From NCBI GenBank assembly GCA_027596075.1, contig JADGJC010000012.1, forward strand, positions 1-64,000: a stretch of 64,000 bases of DNA. Direction: 5' to 3'. The notes beneath the pieces were generated by a model that did not search any database, had not been told where the DNA came from, and was given only the letters and a program-made list of their open reading frames with translations. The stretch comes from Rhizophlyctis rosea. Taxonomy: Eukaryota > Chytridiomycota > Chytridiomycetes > Rhizophlyctidales > Rhizophlyctidaceae. Shown here in pieces: positions 1 through 13,587 of the stretch. Position 1 is the first letter of the stretch; every line of letters starts with the position of its first letter. Position numbers and translations under genes: made by a program.

Positions 1-235
1 GAACGTCCCCTAAGCGTTCTGGAGGCAAGGGCTATTATTTAGGAGTACTAAGTCGCTTCCCTACCTATAGTGTTACAAACATACAGGAAGTAGCACAGGT
101 GACAGCGTAGGAGTTGTGGCGGAGTGTCACAAGACGCGCTTTGAAACAACACGCGTCATTTGCAGACAGGAGACACGACAGAATGGGGACAAATTGCATC
201 CAGAACCTCATTTGGGACAATGTCAGGCATCACTT

Positions 236-744
236 AATTCCGTGATCTGCAACAGGCCGCAAGTGGTGAACGGGAATTTGAATCGGATACAACATTTTTG
301 GCCTCAAGAGAGCACTGCCATTATGATACAACAGACTTTGATTCCGTGATCAGAAACACGCCGCAGCGGCCGAGGTCTTGGACTCATTCATAGAGTATGT
401 GAGATGGCAGGGTCAGAAACGCGCGGCAGCAGTCAAGTTCTCAGACTGTCAAAGTCTCGAACGGACAACCATCGCCAGTGTATCGTTGATTGAAATGTAT
501 GATGTTGTGAAATGATGAGCGTGATTCTGATCATATACAACACTCGAGGTTGATTCCGTGATCAGCACGCCCATGGGGCATGTGAGATGACCAGAGGGGC
601 TTGTGAAATTGTCCGACCTTGTGTCACCATGCACTCGGGCGCGGCTGCTCTGGCGAAGGCCGGTGGGGCGCGTGAGAGACGCGGTATCCCCGAATCGTCA
701 ATATCCTATTGTAACAGACTGGTACCTTTGAATGATCACGGAAT
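236..744. repeat. Dispersed ATTCCGTGATCA repeat, three direct copies and one inverted
   Basis: The core ATTCCGTGATC occurs at 236-247, 340-353 and 552-565 in direct orientation and as its reverse complement at 733-744. The direct copies at 236 and 340 are followed by a similar A/C-rich stretch ending in a CCGC block, so homology extends past the core. Four copies within 510 bp is more than chance would give for a 11-12 bp word. The origin is unknown. Confidence 0.6.
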
Positions 745-1910
745 TGCTCCGCCTTGTGCTACTCATGTGACACTGCGTGCCAATGCCTTGTACGACTGGT
801 TTCAAGTCGTACAGACGCGCGTCTACGGGTGGTTGCCACCGAGATTGAGATCAAGGTTCACGCACAAAGAGGCAAGTGAACCAAATAGGGCGTGTGCTTC
901 TTGTGTCTGTATATCGCGCGGGCAAGGTCAAGGTACATTTGGCGGTCAGTGACGTACACTCTGATGATGTGAACTTAGGAAGAAACCCGGTGGAGGTGAG
1001 TACCAGCTTCGGGTTTGAGAGAACAACTTAAAACAGGGTGCATGACTTCCTGGAACTGAACTCTGTGGTGCTCTCACGTAACACTCAGGGGTTTTTGGCA
1101 CTAACCAGGAGACTAAAGAGAGTGTGGTGGGGAGGCTGTAGCTGACAGTTGGACAGATGTACTCAATGCCCTCGCATCTAGTGGGCTACTAGACACTAAT
1201 GCCCCAAATGAGGAAACATGATGATGACCCTATGAAAACTGTAGGCCTAGTGGAGTTGAATCAGCAGAGGGCTCCTACAGAGGGTGAAGAAAAGATGGTC
1301 TAAGTGGCTTGTAAACAATGCTTAGCAAGCCACGTGTAACCGGGATTGATTCTGTGTCAATCCTGTACCAGCCTGAGTGATCCGGAGATGCTCTGGGCTC
1401 TCAGGAGCTGAAATCTCACCTATGTCACACGGGGTGCCCGTGTGGCTATTCCTGTGCCACCCGGTCTCATCCGCCGGCCTGAACATGTCGGAAAAGCATG
1501 AGAGAGCATAGGAGCATGTCGGGGAAGCGAACCGGCGTGTCGGGTCACTTTGGGGTTGATTTGGACCTGCTTCACCAGATCGCCTCCGGGAGTCCTGATA
1601 TCACTCAGGTGGGTTATGTTGTGTGCCCAGCGTCGTCCGTCGGTCCCAGGAAGCCCTACGAGTTGAGCCCAGCGTTGGAGATGTCAAGGGGACTCCTAGG
1701 AGGTTTCTGGAGCATTCACTAAGTCTCTGGGACCAGTGCAGTCCGCCTGCCTCAACTTGTAGAAGTTGCTCCGGGTGGTCCATGGCTTACGTGTGGCTTA
1801 GCTATGTGTGATCGGCGTCCTCCGCCGGACTTAATTGAGGTCAAGCCACCCGCTAGCACTTGTAGGAAATTGTCTGCGGGAGATAGTCTGCAATGCTATG
1901 AGCCTTACAA

Positions 1911-1930
1911 TGTATGTATGTATGTATGTA
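1911..1930. repeat. TGTA tetranucleotide microsatellite
   Basis: Five perfect TGTA units in a row. Nothing else is visible around it. Confidence 0.8.
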
Positions 1931-2240
1931 TTTGCAGGTAGGTTGGACGGTGTAGGCCATTAGTCTATGTATGTAAATTTAGATATATCTTTAGTTGTAG
2001 CGATCCCCAGGTATGTAGTAATATGAATGCTATGATTCATTAGTAATATGCTGAAGAAATTGACGCAGGTGGGGCAGCTAGGAGGGCTGGTGGGGAGCTA
2101 GGGGCTGGCGGAGAAAAGGGGCTAGGAGGCGATGCTGGAGGTAATGAGATGATGCTTGAGGAAGCGATGGTACGGGAGCGAAAAAGGGGCTGAAGCAGGG
2201 CTTCAAAGGGCAATGCAGGAGGCGCTGTGCTGGGGAAGGA

Positions 2241-2363
2241 CGCTTCATGAAGCGCTTCAGGAAGGGCAGTCAAAGCGACCTGGTGGGCGCTTCACAACCC
2301 GCTGCCGGGTATTGTTTAAGGGAAGCGCCGTTAAAGCGCTTCAGCATCGCCGCAACGGCGCTT
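2241..2363. repeat. Palindromic and hairpin-forming GC-rich cluster
   Basis: CGCTTCATGAAGCG at 2241-2254 is a perfect 14-bp palindrome. AAGCGCCGTT at 2323-2332 pairs with AACGGCGCTT at 2354-2363 as a 10-bp stem with a 21-nt loop. The word GCGCTTC recurs between them. This may be a remnant of a foldback element or another cruciform-prone repeat. Confidence 0.6.
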
Positions 2364-2937
2364 TTCCGTGCTAGTAGGTGGTCTCCAGAGGCATTCAAGG
2401 ACGCGGTTTGCGGACCTGCGATCATTTCAGTCTGAGTGGCATAGTGGTAATGATTGGTCCGCTACCAGATGTACTGAGCAGCATAGCAGGGTGTGATACC
2501 CACCTGCGTCCCTACTTTTTCCGTCCCTTCTCGTGCTCAACGAGCGCCCCCGGAGCACTCAAATAGGACGGACGCAACGCACAACATCCAGGTGGGCACA
2601 AGCTGCAAACGGTGCAGAGCAGGTTACGAGCCCTCCATGGCGGCTGTTGCAGTTTTGGGATGTGGATGGTTACTTCAAAGGAGATACCTATATTGCCCCC
2701 ACAGTGAATGGAGGTAATCCACACTACAAGCAAAATGCCGTATTCATGAACTACGCTGATCATAGCTGCCAATGCATCCACTAAATTCTTTCATAAATGA
2801 GCCATACAACACAGATGGCAGAGAGGAATGGTTGAGACTCGTAGCATGTTTGAGCACCACCGTGGGCAGCAAGGTGAGTTTACTATGTACAAATTATCTA
2901 CGGTCCATCTTGCCTACTGTACTTATGGCGGGGGATT

Positions 2938-5900
2938 TCAAAGATCGGTTGTTGGGCGTATTTGACATCGCCTAATGCAACCATCCGATCCACAGGTATA
3001 TATCATGCCATCCAGGGCGGTGACCTGCAAAACCCCATAGTTCCCCAACGATCCGACATTAGGCGTCACCCCACCAGCTCCCGCCCCTATTCCTATCCCT
3101 GCTCCAATGCCAATGCCGATACCTGTCACGCCACCTGGGCCAGGAACCGTCGCAGCCGCCAAATTTGACCCCGAAGCTTTGCCTTTCAGAGTAGACCATG
3201 AGCGTAACTGTTGGAAGGTTTGCAGGTCCCACATCTTGAAGGCCAAATGAATGCCCATTCTCAAATCACGTTTTCGGCGCTGGAAGTGATGTCTTACCTT
3301 TACTCCTCCTCCTGTTGATCCGGAGAGAAGGGTATCAGTGTCTTCATCGATTGCCAGAGCCTTAACTATATGTTCATGTGCGCGGAATGTATCCATTACT
3401 GTTCGCTGTCGAGCATCAATGACCACTGCCAGCTGACATTAGAAAAAAAATCATGCTCAGCGTACCAAGGCCCGCGGCGGACTCACCGATTTCGCCATGT
3501 TTGCTGCCTGCCAACAATATTTGGTGTCGAATGGAGTACGTTAAAGAGTACGAACCACCGTCGGCCACCGAAAACGCCTTGATTCTGTTTTTGTGTTGGG
3601 GCAACAACGTGTCCCACAAGCAGACATTGCTGCGAAATGAATGTTAGAGTAACTTGCAACTGATGGAGACAAAATGCTCCTTACTGGTGATTGGCTGATA
3701 TGCCAGCTGTCGCCAGAAACGTCCCGGAGCCCAAGAAGGAAAAGTCATGGGCGGCATTTGAGTGACATTGTAGCACTTGAGATGGCGTTAAAGCGTGCTG
3801 CGCTGCTTCAAACCGCCACATGTATAGATCCCCACGACTGTCTGTGCTCCCAAATCGTCCTCCAAATGGATCGAATCGACTACGCGTGATGCGGGCGGAT
3901 GATCCTGATGTGTATGACACGAGCTCCCGCTCTTGGCCATATTGGAAGAGTTGCACGACGGAAGGTGTATTTGACCCCTCCGAAATTCCGGCAAGATCTG
4001 AAAGCGAGCTTCAGCAGCGGTCGACGTAAATCAATTCCTGGATGCGGGACATACAGTAATTCAACGTCGGATGGGATTCTAATGAAGACAAACCAGAAAG
4101 CGTTCGGCTTTGGCGCTATGGATGCTGGCATCAGCAATCAGTGAAATCCGCATGGCCCCAAAACATACCTCCCCAGGTTCCAAATTTTCCATCGTGGCTA
4201 AAAGTCAACTTTGAGAAATCTGACTCTTCCACTCTTGAAGATAAAAACTTACACTGTCGTCTAAGTCCCTGCATGGATTTCGCCAGGGCCTTTTGCATTG
4301 AATCGAAGCTCAAGGTTCGTTTGAGATCCTGTCGCTTGAGGAATCCAGCGGTGGGTGGAACTGCCTCCACAGCTACCGCTGCTTGGGTCGCTGCCGCAGC
4401 CGCCGCGACGGTGGCATTCTGCTTTGCGGTGCTAGATCTATTATACGATTCCTCGGTCGATGATTTTGCTCCCGAAAGCTCTTCTCGCTAGAAACAGAAA
4501 ATTGACGACCTGTTTTCCCAGTAGGATAGACTTTGACATACCTGATTGAACAGGTATGAAGCGTCCACATCGATTTCATGAATAGCCTTATGTGTGCCGA
4601 TAGCCAGATGGTTATGGTCCAGCTGAAGGAAAGTCAGCATGAGGTGCTGCAGGTCGACTGATATCGCAGCACATACAGGATTAAACGCAAAATTATTGAC
4701 AATCTCGTTGGTCTTCCAGACCACCTCGAAGGCTGCTCCTTCTAAATCAAGCTTGTGAGACGCCACTCGTTCTAGCTCCTCGGCGACCTGTGACTCATCA
4801 GCACCGGATGGTTCAGTGATCGATACAGAATGGAATTCTTCTGAAAACTAAAGGAGGAACTCGCTCCAGCAGCTGGAAGTATTTATGGCCTTCATGAGTG
4901 TCGTGTTACCTTAGAAGTTTCCGGTACTTCCAACCCTTTCCTGAGCAGTTCGGCAGTTGAGACTTGGTTGATCACTTCAGCAGCCCGCAAAATGAATTCC
5001 AGCATTTTGCTGGTGATCAACGTTTTGCGAATCAGGCTCCAAACTTCCTTCTGGTCTGCATCATCCAAGTACTTGTGGACTTTTTCTGTTCATAGCATGG
5101 TACTTAGCCTGGTCATGACCAATAGATCGGCGATGACGTCTCCCAATAGGTTACCTAGTCGCAGACCCTGCTTCTTCCACTCTTCTCCAACGGCCTTTTG
5201 CATTTCGAACAATACACCGCTCAGCCGTCGTAAAATGGCATCGTACAAAAAACTGTGTGTCTCGTCCAACGCCGCATTTGCGCCATCTCGCATTCTTTGC
5301 AAGTACGCATCGAAGGTGAGTCCAATATGTTGTAGAGATACGGTGGAGACGAGCTGTTGTGCTAGAGCTGCTGTTGTGTTGCGTGGAGGTCTTTGCTTCC
5401 CTTCGTCGGTTGTATCGAAGTCGGTGTCTTCCTCATCACTTTCATAGTCAACGGAGGATTGCTGAGCGTCATTTTCTGCGTCGGGCTGACGCTGATACGC
5501 ATCAAATGTCAGTGTCGATGCTCCTAGTACTCACCTATTTGTGGAAGTACCTACCGCAGTCACGTTAGGGCATAGTAAATCAAGTAATAAATCCTTCAGC
5601 TGAACAAAATCATTTGACAACAAGCTGTCAAAGAATTTATCGCTGAACCCCACAAGCCACCGAGTCGTGTAATAGTGTCGTTGCCTCATAGAACACACCG
5701 TCAAACATACGAATGCAGTGGCAGCGGCTTGGGTCATTACATTGCGTCGGACGTCGATTCCCACGTCAGTGGTTCGTTCTTGCCATCGTATCAACGCCCA
5801 CAACAAGCGTCTGGAGTACAATCATGATCAAAAAAAGAAAGTTCATATGGTGGTGCCATCATATGACGATACCTTGACATTGTGTCTAGATAAGCGGCGT

Positions 5901-8900
5901 GCCCCTCCATTGCCGATGCCTCAGAAAAGGTGAGCCGCGCGAGAGTATTTGATTGCTCTGCGAGGAAAGTGGACACTGCCTCAGCGTAGTCTTCCAGAAC
6001 GCCACGGAGGGGTAGCACTTCCTACATCCATATCAGCGTTGGTGCATTGAAATGAGGCTACCGTGGGTTCGTAACTTACTACAAATGGCAGAATCGCATC
6101 GGTCTCTTTGCAGCGCCATCGAAGCAGTCGATCCATAACCTCTTCGGGCATTTCCACCATAGTGCATAAGCTTCGTATACCCTCACGGCTTCGTAAGAAA
6201 TAATCTCTGAACACCGCATCTGAACTGAGCACATCCATGTTCTTCGACACATGGGAAGCGGACTTGATCACAGCCTGCCCTCACAGAAGCATCAACAGGA
6301 TTACGCAGTCGTTTCAGTGTATTTCTGTAACTTCGGGTATACCTGTACAATGCGCATGCTCAACATCCATTTGTACAAGCGCACATTCCGCGTTTCCAGT
6401 TCGAATCGGAACTGCGTATTCGCATCCATCGCAACGTCGCGGCTCACTGTGGCCTCGTCAATTTTATTTTCACCGGTGAGCCCACGATCTTCGTCCTCAG
6501 CTAATTCTTCCAGATCAAGATCCTCCAACGGTTGATCATCCCCACCGCCCCCCAAACTTTTTTTGAAAGCTTCATATTCATCATCAAAGCTTGAAGTTGG
6601 TGCTGCAGCGCTGCTAGCGCCCCAATCTAAGCCGCCACCGGAGTGCATTGAGGATGGAGCACCCCAGTCGAAACCGTCGACATCCGCTCCACCCACCATC
6701 GCCGTTGCAGGAGCTCCCCAATCCAATCCACTACTTTCCATGTGAGCAGTGGCTGCAGAGGAAGATGGCGCTCCCCAGTTTGAACCAAGATTCTGATCGG
6801 TTGTCATTTGTGATGCAGGGGAGCCCCAATCTAATGTTGCGGAAGTATTGACTATTTCCTTCAGGCCGCCTCCATCAACCGCTTCGGTCTCCGTCTCCGA
6901 TGGCTGAGAATCAATTGCATCGGCCTTTGCGCTAGCACCCAAAATTCCAATCCCTGGCCCACTAACTCCGGTTGCAACCGTTAATGGTGTGGTCCTGATA
7001 ATCTGCAATGCCAAGCCGGGGCAGCCAAGGCGCTCATAGGCACTGGCACACTGATAAATGAAGGCGCACTCAACATCCGGAGCAATGATTGGTTGTTCCA
7101 TTCGCATTGAACGGTATGACTTGCGGAGGAATGTGTAAAGAATGACCAGGGATGGATCAGCGAATGGAGACGCTGCCGGAGTTGCGTGTTGTAAAGGCGT
7201 AGGCAGGAGAGGAGGCAAGGGCATCTGCGCCGAGCAGATTATTAAGACATCTTACAAGTATATCTACTCACCTACTTACCAAAGTAGCGTAGAGCGCCCG
7301 ATCACGTTGCTTCAATAAGGTAAATACCATGCAAGTCAACCACCGATCGCCCTTCTCAATAGCGCTGGGCAGGATGCTCGAGGTTAAAATTTCTTTGAGC
7401 ACGGGGCTGTCATCGCCTGGATTGCCGTTGTTGAACAATTGGGTTGGGAATCATTGGGAAATATTGTAATTTCACCTTCATAAATTCTACAAATGATGAT
7501 TGCCAGTTGAATATCAGTGAGTTGTTTCAAACAGACATTCACCGCATCCTTCAGTTTGTCTCCCAGCAAAAAGAACGCTACCGCATATTCTGCATTTCAA
7601 AAACGGCGTGATCAGGGATCCAACAAGACTTTTCGCGCGAAATAACACATACCGTATCGTTGTTTTCCCAACAAGGCAAATGCATTCTTTAAGGCGGCGC
7701 TTTTCCATCTGTCAGTCTCAAAGTCATTACTTAAGAACTTGATCATTGCATTCTGTTCCGGATGACCGTTTGCCAACTTCCAAAGACCCAGCAGTACATT
7801 CTTCTTTTTGAGAGCGAGATAGAAAAGGGCACATTCAACCGGGTCTTTCATTGTGTTCTCCTCCTTGCCCATATACTGATTCCGGGCAAGAGTTTCAACC
7901 ATCCGACGAAGGGTTTCGGGGTTCCGTACCCATAGGCCCATCCCAAGAGCGCGTGCGTCCCGCCAGACCAGCTTGTTATTGAAGGCTAATGTGCATGCTT
8001 CCATCAGTATGTCCTAAAGGAAGAGTGCTTAATTATCGACACGCATCTCTATTGAATAGTATACGCTCTACTTCATACCTGGGACTCGCTGAAGAATGCC
8101 CAGGTTGTATCTCTGGAAGTCAACTTCTCCGGCCGTTGTTGGGATAGAAAGGATTTTTGGGAGAACAGAAACATTCTCAAAGGTATCATGTATCGGACGC
8201 CATTTTCGTCCAGGCACCGTTTTTGGTTTTCTACCTGACGAACGTTGCCGTCGACATCATTTATTCCCGTCCGCAATCAATTGCAATGCAACACAATCTT
8301 ACCAACCTGCAGCAGCATATCAATAAGCGCAACGAGTCGTAATTGCTCCGCATTGGATATCCTCGGCAGCGACACCCTCGTTAACTGCTCCGTCAAATAT
8401 GTAGCATGACTTGAATCAAAGTCGCCCACATGGCTTTCCTTGCTGGCAAGCATGGATGAGATTACACGAAAGTATGCGAACAGTCACCCAAAACACCCAC
8501 TTGGCTGAAAAGTCCGTGTCCGCTTCGAACAATGCGTCATACTGCTGTTTACCAGCTGCATCGCCCTACGAAGATGTTAAAACATTGTTGAGCCGCAATT
8601 GGAGGCACCTTGCCCACCTCCGACTCCTGGTCAGACACAAGTTTCCACAATGCTACTGGCGGATCCGCGATCGGTCTTTCAGCCTCTTGCAGCATTTTCA
8701 CAAAATGGAACAGGATGGATAATGAAAATCGGACATATTCAAACTTTCCTGGAAGGATAGTCATTGCCATGTCCTTGGTCATGATAGGAAGTGCAGCTCT
8801 TACCCCATAATAGATACTGAATCATAAGCTGTGGATGGTGATCAGGTAGGCGCCCATTCATATCATCTGCCATTGAGAAAACCGTATTCGAATCGGAGTC

Positions 8901-11900
8901 CATCCCATCTAGATGTCATCATGTGTTAGAGGCCAGCGTGTGCATCCTCCCTTCTGAAGGGCTTACGAACCATCACTTTTATCCAACCATTTCTCATACG
9001 TGATACCCTGGTGCTTTTTGCCTACCAAAATGGAACCGTTCAACAACCAAGCCACAGCCGTTACAGTATCAGTCCTGATGACGTGCCGTTGTTTAGTTCA
9101 AACGCACATGGTGTTGCAATGCCGCCATACACATACCATTCGTAAGTTGTATCTACAATGGAAGTCCAGACAGCCGGATCTTCAGCATTCATCAGTCGCT
9201 GTTGGCAGAGGATTTGGATACGGTTTGTCCAGGCCACCGCTAGCAGATGCTGCCCGTCGGAAGAGAAGAACCAGTCCAACCCCACAATCGCATCACTGTA
9301 CCCATAGGAATATCAATGGCCGTTCACAAAACGATCACCACATAGATGTGTCACTGCGAAACACATACCTAACTCGCGTCGACCACTCTTTCCACATTTC
9401 CAGACCGGTGGCTTCATTGCCCCATATGGCCAATTCCCATTCGGCTCCGATCTTGGAAACTGGAATCACGGAGGGGATGAATGCACAAGATCTTCAAGAA
9501 TAAGCAATTCAATAATGCACTAACCAACAGCCATTTTGCCGAATGCGTCCGTCTCTATCATTTTGACCTCACTGGCAGGTTCGGAGATTTGAAAATCCTC
9601 AATCGCTCTCCAGGGCCCTTCATTGTTACCTCCCACCTCCCCAAGGTCTGCAAGTCTTCCACCTTTCACATGCCATGTTTTGACCAGACCTGACGTTTCG
9701 ACTGTCAGAAAAAGATGAGCACCCAAAGGACCATAAGGGGCATGAATGGAATCCAGATCATTGGTTTGCGAAACGAATTGAACTGGATCGCTGATTGTCA
9801 GGCGGTTAGACGTGACTAATGTTGCCCTAACCAACTTGGAGCCTGTCATATTGCATGAGTACCGGTGTGTGGTGCTCTTCGTCCCGTGGTAGAAGACACA
9901 CCTGATAAAACCAACTCCCACAACATGGCCTCCGCTGCGCCGTCGGTAACCCCAATCACATGAACCAATACTTCTTCCTTAGTGCCAAGCTGCGCATTCG
10001 CTTCCAGGTCGTAATATGTATGCAAAAGCCTCAGGCCTCGACGGTATGCAGGCAAAGTACCGATGTGCTCAGTTCCGCTCCGCCGAACATGGTGCAGCGT
10101 TAGTTCATCGTCGGCGATAAGTAAAAATGGACCTTTTGGAAGCCACGCAATCACGCGGTCAGCGGTCAGATCGCTTAATAAAGTAGATGGTGGTGGGAAA
10201 CATTGTAAATAACTAAGGCCGTAATTGCTGCGAAGTCCAATCTAGGATATGCCAAATCAGCATCACTTTGCATCACATAGATGGATTAAGTGACGCAATG
10301 AACCTGCGGAATGCTCAATTTAAAAGCGATCACCTCCCCATCTGATGCAATAGACGCAGCCAGACTCATGTTTGGATGTCGGACCATTTTGCGGGTAGGT
10401 GATCGGTGTCCACACCATGAGTGAACTAAATTCAAATGCGGAGTCGTCCAAGACGTAGCAAAAAAATCATCAAGAGACATGGTATAGCAATTTAAAACGC
10501 CGCTTTCTGGATGATGCGCCAGGATGTGGAGCTCAGCAGGGAAGAATATTGCTATGGATGGGACAACGTAAGCGGTGAGCTGCAAAGATGTGTACAGTCT
10601 GTGAAAGCGTACATGAATGTTTCACGGTCCTTCCTCTATGATACACAATCACAGTTCCAGTGAAGAAAGCATTATCAGTTGATGCCACTGTGCCATCATT
10701 TTTCATGATTGCAAGAATTTTCGGCATTCGTCTCGGTTGTGCTGTCAAATGCTGTCCTAGAGTGTCAGCCAAAAAAAAAAGCTTCATTCAATTCGTTGCG
10801 AAATCCCACCTGCACACCCCACAATATCATTGCACCGTCACTCTGCACGTGAAAAAGAACATCGGTATATTCTTTCAGGGCCTCCCTCAATCTTTGGCTT
10901 TTCTCCTTCACACTCTTGCCCCGCAAGCTTTTTCGTAAAAACTTTTGCTCCGCCCATTCACGAGCTTGAATCGCTTTTTCAACCTCCTCCGCCGCCAGCC
11001 AGTGCGCAGACCTCACTCCCGAATTTGCGGAGGGCGCCAGCGGAAAGTCAGTCGGATCGATGGCTCCGCACAAGTGAAAGTGATAGGGAGCTGATGCCCG
11101 TGTGGGCGACCACAAGCGGCAAATGCTGTCCCGCGAAACGGTCAACAGCACGTTATCTTCCACAAACCTGCAAAAGTCATCATATTTTAAATATATCCAA
11201 TGAATACACACCACCATCCTGACTCTCTTACCGTCTTTTTGATGATGGCCGTCTCCATTCAAAGTTGACGATGGACCTTGGATGTGGCAGATATACGAAG
11301 TCATAACTTTGAATATCGTCGGACTTGTCAACTGCGGATTGCGCTCAATCATGCAGCCTTCACGTGACCAAGCATCAACCACTCATACCCGTTGAGTCCT
11401 CAAACCAGATTTTGACCGAGCGATCAAACTGATTGGGTATTTGAGTCAGACAAACAACATTATTGGAAGACCCGGCTCTACTTGAGAAGGGTACCCACCG
11501 CCCCAATCGTTGCAAAAAACCTGCCGTCAGGGGAGAACTCTGCTCTTGTGATTTCCGATCCGGCACTGCGGAGATCACGCAACTTCAGCCAACTCTACCT
11601 TCAAGCCAGCCGGGGATCGGGTGCCCTACCTCGATGACCAAGCATTTGACCAATGAATAACGTCGGCGTGTTCGCCATTTTGTTCGCCATTTGGTGTTTT
11701 TTCCCACAAGCGAATTTCACCGCCGGCCGTCAGCAGTCTAGCTGAAAGGCACAGTATGAACAAAAGGCCCACTCGCGCCCATGATGGTGCAGTCAGAAAT
11801 TACCTTCTGATTTAAAAGACAAACATCGCACCATGAAATCATGTGCAATGGTCGTTGATGATTTCCATCGAATGGTGTCGGATGTCCTGTCCAGAGCATA

Positions 11901-12318
11901 GATCGCCACCATTCGGCCAAATGACACCGCAAGCTGTGGCCAATATATGTGTTCATTTTTGATACCTAGTCACTATGTGTTCGCCTTACCGTTCCATCAG
12001 ACTGCGCTACAGCCACGGCAATCACATCCGCATCATCGCCAGCAGGGTTTTGCAGAGCTTGGATGTACTCAAAATTCGCCGTATAGATGATACATTGCGA
12101 CCCGCTCCCATATATCTGTAGGCGATACATCAATTAGTCTGCGAGTACTTCAATTCCTCCTCAAAGTGGTGAAAAGAGCGTCCATAGAAGAAGTCGTGCA
12201 ACGGTCACAAAAAAGCTCAAAAACATACCAAGTAACGAGTGCCGTAAACGAGGCCCGACGTCAGGCAAGCCGGAGAGAGGTTTGCCCGGCCAGCAACAAC
12301 CTGCTGCAACAGCTGCAT
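2938..12318 (-). CDS. RAV1: RAV1/DmX-like (rabconnectin-3 alpha) V-ATPase assembly protein
   Basis: Homologue of yeast Rav1 and animal DmX/DMXL, the large subunit of the RAVE/rabconnectin complex that reassembles V1 and V0 sectors of the vacuolar proton ATPase. The first exon (12229-12318) starts at an ATG preceded by an in-frame TGA and joins an exon reading IYGSGSQCIIYTANFEYIQ, the usual Rav1 N-terminus at the start of the WD40 propellers. The Rav1p_C core is clear at 7384-8004: DPVECALFYLALKKK, then SAALKNAFALLGKQRY, then KLKDAVNVCLKQL and the following RIYEGE. A low-complexity acidic segment near 6480-6840 carries repeated WGAP motifs. The last exons (2938-3620) encode a further WD40 module (MWDTLLP, GSKHGE, VKALAIDEDTDTLLSGS), as in animal DmX proteins and absent from yeast Rav1. 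It has many short introns; exon limits in the middle were not all resolved. Confidence 0.9.
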
Positions 12319-13587
12319 GAGGCTGTTTGCGTATCAGGACGTCAACAAAAGAGGAACCAGGGAGACGCGGGAGGACGCCAGTGGGAAGTCTGAGTAATAT
12401 ATCTATCCTATCCTTCAGTATTTCCCTGTTATTGCAAAGCTACAAAAGAAGGATACGATGCGGGGCTGTCAGTGCGGGTTTACTTATGGTATAGATGGGT
12501 GACCAGTTCCGACCCTGTACCCGTTGCATTCATAAAGTGTGCAATATGAGTATGATAGTTGGGCATACATACGCGGGCGACTAAAAGATGACCGGGGATT
12601 GCCCAAAGCACTGTCACTCACTGCAGTTGAGTGTGCGCGAGGACTCCAAGTGAACGAAGAAAGGGGCAACGAAGGTAAGTGAGGAGGGGTGTCGAATAGC
12701 GCGTTGTTGGCAAGAGTGCTATTGTGGAAGTATTTACTGTGAGGGGCCAGGAGGAAGTCAGACCAGCGAATATTGAGTAGTAGTGGTTGTGAACGGCAGA
12801 GAGGATGGGTATTTACAGTGGCAGAAGCAGACCACACTGAACCGTGGGAAGTTTCATTGCCTAAGTTAAAAGAGGTGTCAACCTGCAAGACCAGACGCGC
12901 AACCCCGCGACGCATCGCGATTCGCGTGCCATTTGCAGGGGGAAGTGGTGGGTGATGAGTGAGGATGACTAACCAGCATCCATCTATCTACTTATCTATC
13001 AGATCACAGAATCATGTTGATGGATTACGTCATGCGGACTGGCCGAGGTGGTGAAGTACTTGAAGTGGTCATTGCTTGCCATGCCACTATCAGACTAGCA
13101 GACTTAGCAGACTATCCCCACTCACTCTTCGATTACACTGTAAGTAGGTATATGCATAGATACTACTCATACTGATCTGATGGTGAAAGTTGGTATCGAA
13201 TACCGGAAGGGTATCAATTCGAACTTCTGCGACATGTTCGAAGATGGGTCAGCCACCTTTCAATGCGGTATTCTCTCCCATTTACATCATTGAAGTTACA
13301 TGTAAATGATACACTGGCACCACCAATTTCCACACGCAAGTCGCCCGAATCGCCCAAACCATTGAAAACGCATCTCGTACAAGTGATACCATACAAAGCG
13401 AAACTTGGTGGACCAGCACCATCATTGGATATATTCGCACCATCAGCTGAAGCACTTTGGCTTCAATTCTTCAACACTTTCCAGACGAGAATGAGAATAT
13501 CCTCAACTATTTCTGCGAGGGGAATCATCTGAACCCCATTGCTCTGTTCCAAAATGCAGACCTCCCCCACAACTTGCATCATGTTTG
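12319..13587. other. Intergenic, 5' flank of the RAV1/DmX-like gene
   Basis: No convincing gene. A 143-codon minus-strand frame at 12484-12915 and a 60-codon frame at 13214-13396 (reading GITCTRCVFNGLGDSGDL) are open but match no family I know; the second has protein-like composition and could be a missed exon. The region probably contains the RAV1 promoter and the 3' end of the CBM1 gene. Confidence 0.4.

Larger units (their letters stand above)
1..2937. other. Gene-free, repeat-bearing left end
   Basis: No recognisable gene lies in the first 2.9 kb. Open frames are short (the longest is about 120 codons at 587-952), have biased unnatural composition and match no family I know. The stretch holds a short dispersed repeat (236-247, 340-353, 552-565 and inverted at 733-744), a TGTA microsatellite (1911-1930) and palindromic, hairpin-forming sequence (2241-2363). 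It could be decayed mobile-element or subtelomere-like sequence, but no terminal repeats, reverse transcriptase or transposase are visible. It also contains the 3' flank of the RAV1/DmX-like gene that ends at 2938. Confidence 0.5.

Noticed and set aside
2436..2520. tRNA gene or tRNA-derived SINE (TGGCATAGTGGTAATG resembles an A box)
   Set aside because: No B box (GGTTCGAnTCC) at a proper distance and no cloverleaf could be folded by eye.
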